From Chlamydoabsidia padenii (lineage: Eukaryota; Mucoromycota; Mucoromycetes; Mucorales; Cunninghamellaceae): a DNA stretch of 64,000 bases. The notes beneath the pieces are model-generated. The model ran no database searches. It was given only the letters and a program-made list of their open reading frames with translations, and was not told the origin of the DNA. A program made the position numbers and the translations under genes. The number at the start of each line of letters is the position of its first letter. The stretch's first letter is position 1. Below, in pieces: positions 61,082-64,000 of this stretch. Location of the stretch: positions 2,176,501 to 2,240,500 of the forward strand of contig JAIWND010000001.1 of the NCBI GenBank assembly GCA_025330725.1. Reading direction: 5' to 3'.

Positions 61082-61354
61082 TAAAAGAAAGAGAGACAGA
61101 GGGGCGATTCTCGGATATCATTTTATTTTTATCACCATGTTACACCTACAATATCTTTCACAACCCCGACAACCAATCCAAGTCTTCCATGATTTGGTGC
61201 CTGGAAATTCGGGATTTGAAATTAAGGAAATGCCACAATGCCAAGTAGGTACAAAATGCAGCCTACCTATTCGTTGACCCTTTTTCTCTCCTTTTTTTTC
61301 CACTTTCTTCTTCTTTTGAAAAAACAAAACAAAAGCAAAAGCAAAACTATACTC
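61009..61354. promoter_or_regulatory. Divergent promoter of the Kre9-like and P450 genes
   Basis: It contains a long A run (about 61,042-61,079) and TTCGGGATTTGAAATTAAG (CGGGATTT 61,210-61,217), about 140 bases before the P450 ATG. The T-rich stretch at 61,270-61,320 precedes the P450 leader. No TATA box was recognised. Confidence 0.5.
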
Positions 61355-63494
61355 ATGTCAATCTTTATGTTAACTGATGGTGCAAACACACTGGTCCTCG
61401 TCGGATCTATTATAGTTATTGTGTTGACAACCTTGGCTCTCAAGTACAATGACCGAGTAGTATTTGATACCATCCGGCCCTACACTACCCATTTCAAAGG
61501 ATGGCCTTTGATTGGAAGTACCTTAACACTGGTAACCAGTCTTGACCGAATGCATCATTTTCACCTTGCTGCTTTTGAAAGCACTGGTGCGACCAATATG
61601 TAAGCAAGTGCACTGATTATGAACTGAACTCTCATGTATTTGTATAGATCCATTTCTGCTATAGGATATCCTCGCGGTGTGACAACTGTTGACCCAACTA
61701 CCATCGAACACATCTTGAAATGTAGGCGTTAAAAAAGGAGGAAAGGGGTGGCGCTAGCGGGATTTGAATTTGACTTTTTATACATAGTCAATTTTGAAAA
61801 TTATATCAAGGGCAGCTTATTCCATTATGCTGTTTCTCCTCTTCTTGGTCATGGCATCTTTAATGCGAATGGGGAACGATGGCGCTACCAGCGAAAAACG
61901 GCGGCTATAATCTTTAACGTCAAGAATTTACGTGATTACTTTACAGAGTAAGTTTCAAAAAAAAAAAAAGGGGGTAATCCTGACTTTTTTTGATTGACCA
62001 ACTCTTGCTTATCCATGTAGTGTGTTCGTGAAGGAACTTGCTCTCGTGTGCGACATCTTTGATAAGGCGATGACGACAAAAACAGTGGTTGACTTTCACG
62101 ACATTATGTACAAGTTTACTCTGGACTCCTTTGTCTTGTAAGTTCATTTAACCAACATGTACCACGAATACTAATGAGCGACTTTTTTTTTTTTTGTCAT
62201 TATAGGCTTGGTTTTGGAACTCAGGTGAACGCACTAACAACAAAAGGAAAAGTAAGTATCCTTGGTCAATGCGAATCAACTCTTAACACAAACACATTTA
62301 GGTTCCCTTTGCAGAATCCTTTGATGAACTCCAAAAAAATGTCTTTGACCGATCTATCAATATAATGGAACCTATCAATAGACACTTGCAACAATTATTT
62401 ATGCCATGGAAACCGACGATTGCCTCTCATCAAAAAGTGGTGAATGATTTTGCCGCCTCTGTCATCCATCAACGTCGTTCTCAACTGGCAAAAGGTCAAA
62501 CTCACAAGGATCTACTCTCCCGATTTATGGAAACGAAGAACGAAAAAGATGAACCTCTCAGTGATACAGAGCTTCGTGATGCTATCATGAACCTCACAGT
62601 GGTAAGTAGGTGGTGGAGCGGGGGGGGGTGAAAATTAAAAAAAACAAACAGATAGAATAATTTTATTTTTATGAATCTAGGCGGGACGGGACACGACGGC
62701 GCAAACCTTGGCTTGGCTTCTCTATAATCTAATGCTAAACCCTGATATCGAAGAAAAGCTTGTACAAGAAATTCATGATCATGTACCTGATGGTTTGGAG
62801 CAAGACTCACCGGCACTTTATGAAGCAATCAAGAAACTGAACTTTGGTCATGCAGTGTAATTCAACCCCCGCTTCGAATGAAACATGTCTACTCACACTC
62901 TTTCTTTTCCATTTATAGTCTTTACGAAACCCTGCGCTTGTATCCTTCAGTGCCTTTGAACCAAAAGGAAGCATTGAAGGATGATGTTTTACCATGCGGA
63001 ATACAAATCAAGGCTGGTGATGTGGTGATGTGGTCAAGCTACTCATTGGGAAGGAACAAGACGGTTTGGGGCGATGATGCTACTGAATTCAAGCCTGAAC
63101 GATGGATTACTAAATCTGGTGATGTCCGTCGAGAATCTCAAGGTCGATGGCCTGCCTTCCATGTTGGACGTAAGTTGATTCATGTTTATATATTGACTGG
63201 TTGCCATTCTTATTTACTCATCTTTTGATCCATAGCTCGTGTTTGTTTAGGTAAACGAAAAATAAAAAAGTTTGAATTTATGCCGTTGTATTGCTTACTA
63301 ACCAACTCCTTTATGTTAAAACTAACTTTTAATTAGGACAAAACTTGGCTACTTTGGAAGCACTGGTCACTCTATCCATCTTGTTGAAGCGATACAAGTT
63401 TACCATGGTCCCTAATCAAGATATTACCTATCAAGTCTCCATCTCTCTTCCTATGAAGCATGGTCTTAAGGTTACTATTGATCCTCGTAGTTAG
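61355..63494 (+). CDS. Cytochrome P450 monooxygenase
   Basis: The gene has about nine exons. An N-terminal membrane anchor (TLVLVGSIIVIVLTTLAL) precedes the catalytic domain. Motifs in order are NGERWRYQRKTA (helix C), AGRDTTAQTLAW (I-helix oxygen-activation site), ETLRLYPSVP (K-helix ExxR), FKPERWI, and the heme loop FHVGPRVCLGQNLA. The heme loop is split by two introns. The 15-base exon 63,236-63,250 encodes most of PRVCLG, including the axial Cys. Family knowledge: fungal P450s of this shape hydroxylate fatty acids, alkanes or xenobiotics with an NADPH reductase in the ER. The Trp-Arg-Tyr region and PERW are like CYP52/CYP704-type enzymes, but the subfamily is not certain. An intron just before FNFENYIKG contains a GCGGGATTTGAA element. 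Confidence 0.93.
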
Positions 63495-63687
63495 TTTCTT
63501 CCCCTTTTTAATAAATCATGCCTGTCATCTTTTGCCCTCCTCTTTGTTTAAACGCCGACGGGACTGGGGCGAAATTCCCTATTTCTATCATCTGCTTTTT
63601 TTTTTTTTTTTTTTGAACATCTTTCAACTCCTCTTTTACTTTTTATTTTTACTTCTAGTTTGGTGGTGTGTGTTTATTTCGCTCACC

Positions 63688-64000
63688 ATGGGCTACTCTT
63701 CTTCTTCCTCTGACTCTAGACTGGATAGTCCTACTCCCTTAGGTATGCGTAACACGAAACAGGATTAACTTTACTCACCTCCACTTTTTATTTTATTTTA
63801 ACTTTACATAGGCAGTATATCCAAATTCAACACTACCAATCCAATCTACCCCACTCGTTGTGTTCATACTATCTCACAAGAAGATAATAACTCTGTCTTA
63901 TCTCTCGCCTCCAGCAAAAAGTATCTTTTTAGTGGCAGCCAAAGCTCCAAGATTCATGTAAGTAAACACAATAATGACTCTCTCTCCATTAACTTGCGAT
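63688..64000 (+). CDS. Probable WD40-repeat protein, 5' part only
   Basis: Two exons (63688-63742, 63812-63957) are in the window and a third would begin beyond its end. A Ser-rich start (MGYSSSSSDSRLDSPTPLG) leads to CVHTISQEDNNSVLSLASS and KKYLFSGSQSSKIH, typical of a first WD40 blade. Proteins of this shape include the glutathione-degrading Dug2 family (WD40 plus M20 peptidase), but with one blade visible that is only a suggestion. The coding region is truncated by the window edge. Confidence 0.7.

Noticed and set aside
1..64000. CRISPR arrays, rRNA genes or prokaryotic operons
   Set aside because: No regularly spaced repeats or rRNA-like sequence were seen, and the spliced gene structure is eukaryotic throughout.

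Overview
The window is a gene-dense stretch of a fungal nuclear genome. The evidence is many short GT-AG introns (about 50-90 bases, often with a CTAAC/TGAC-type branch site), AT-rich spacers with long A or T runs, class IV chitin synthases, a Zn2Cys6 regulator, Kre9-like wall proteins and an Iml1 orthologue. The style (compact multi-exon genes, abundant Gln/Ser-rich segments, lineage-specific orphan proteins) suggests Mucoromycota, probably Mucorales. That placement is inference, because no marker gene here fixes the taxon. Gene models were spliced by eye by requiring consistent reading frames and family motifs.

Left block (1-10,000): an RS-domain cyclophilin, a p24 cargo receptor, a divergent J-domain protein, and a very large five-exon Iml1 (the DEPDC5-like GATOR1/SEACIT subunit that restrains TORC1). 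Accessory block (about 10,115-25,275): two arms of about 3.7 kb lie in inverted orientation and are nearly identical. They enclose about 7.8 kb holding a convergent pair of orphan acidic paralogues, tandem copies of a short inverted-terminal-repeat element (MITE-like), a peroxisomal acyl-CoA/4-coumarate-CoA ligase-like enzyme and a small heat-shock protein. The arms contain decayed coding segments and one MITE copy each.

Middle block (25,298-41,991): a secreted GDSL lipase, a class IV chitin synthase (1119 aa), a GPI-anchored Kre9/Knh1-like protein, an unusual kelch-ectodomain/transmembrane/protein-kinase receptor-like protein (1194 aa), and a disordered protein of unknown function. The stretch 42,000-44,700 looks like decayed coding DNA.

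Right block (44,719-64,000): a Zn2Cys6 transcription factor, a PEBP-family protein, eIF1, a tandem MITE pair, choline-phosphate cytidylyltransferase sharing a bidirectional promoter with a DNAJC11-like J protein, a second class IV chitin synthase (1223 aa), an EAPP-like protein, a second Kre9-like secreted protein, a cytochrome P450 with a 15-base micro-exon carrying the heme cysteine, and the 5' end of a probable WD40 gene.

Themes: cell-wall building (two chitin synthases, two Kre9-like proteins), a candidate wall/surface-sensing kinase, nutrient signalling, and membrane lipid synthesis. A recurrent promoter-proximal element with the core GCGGGATTTGAA (or its reverse complement) lies 50-150 bases upstream of several start codons and may be a shared core-promoter or cell-cycle-type element.
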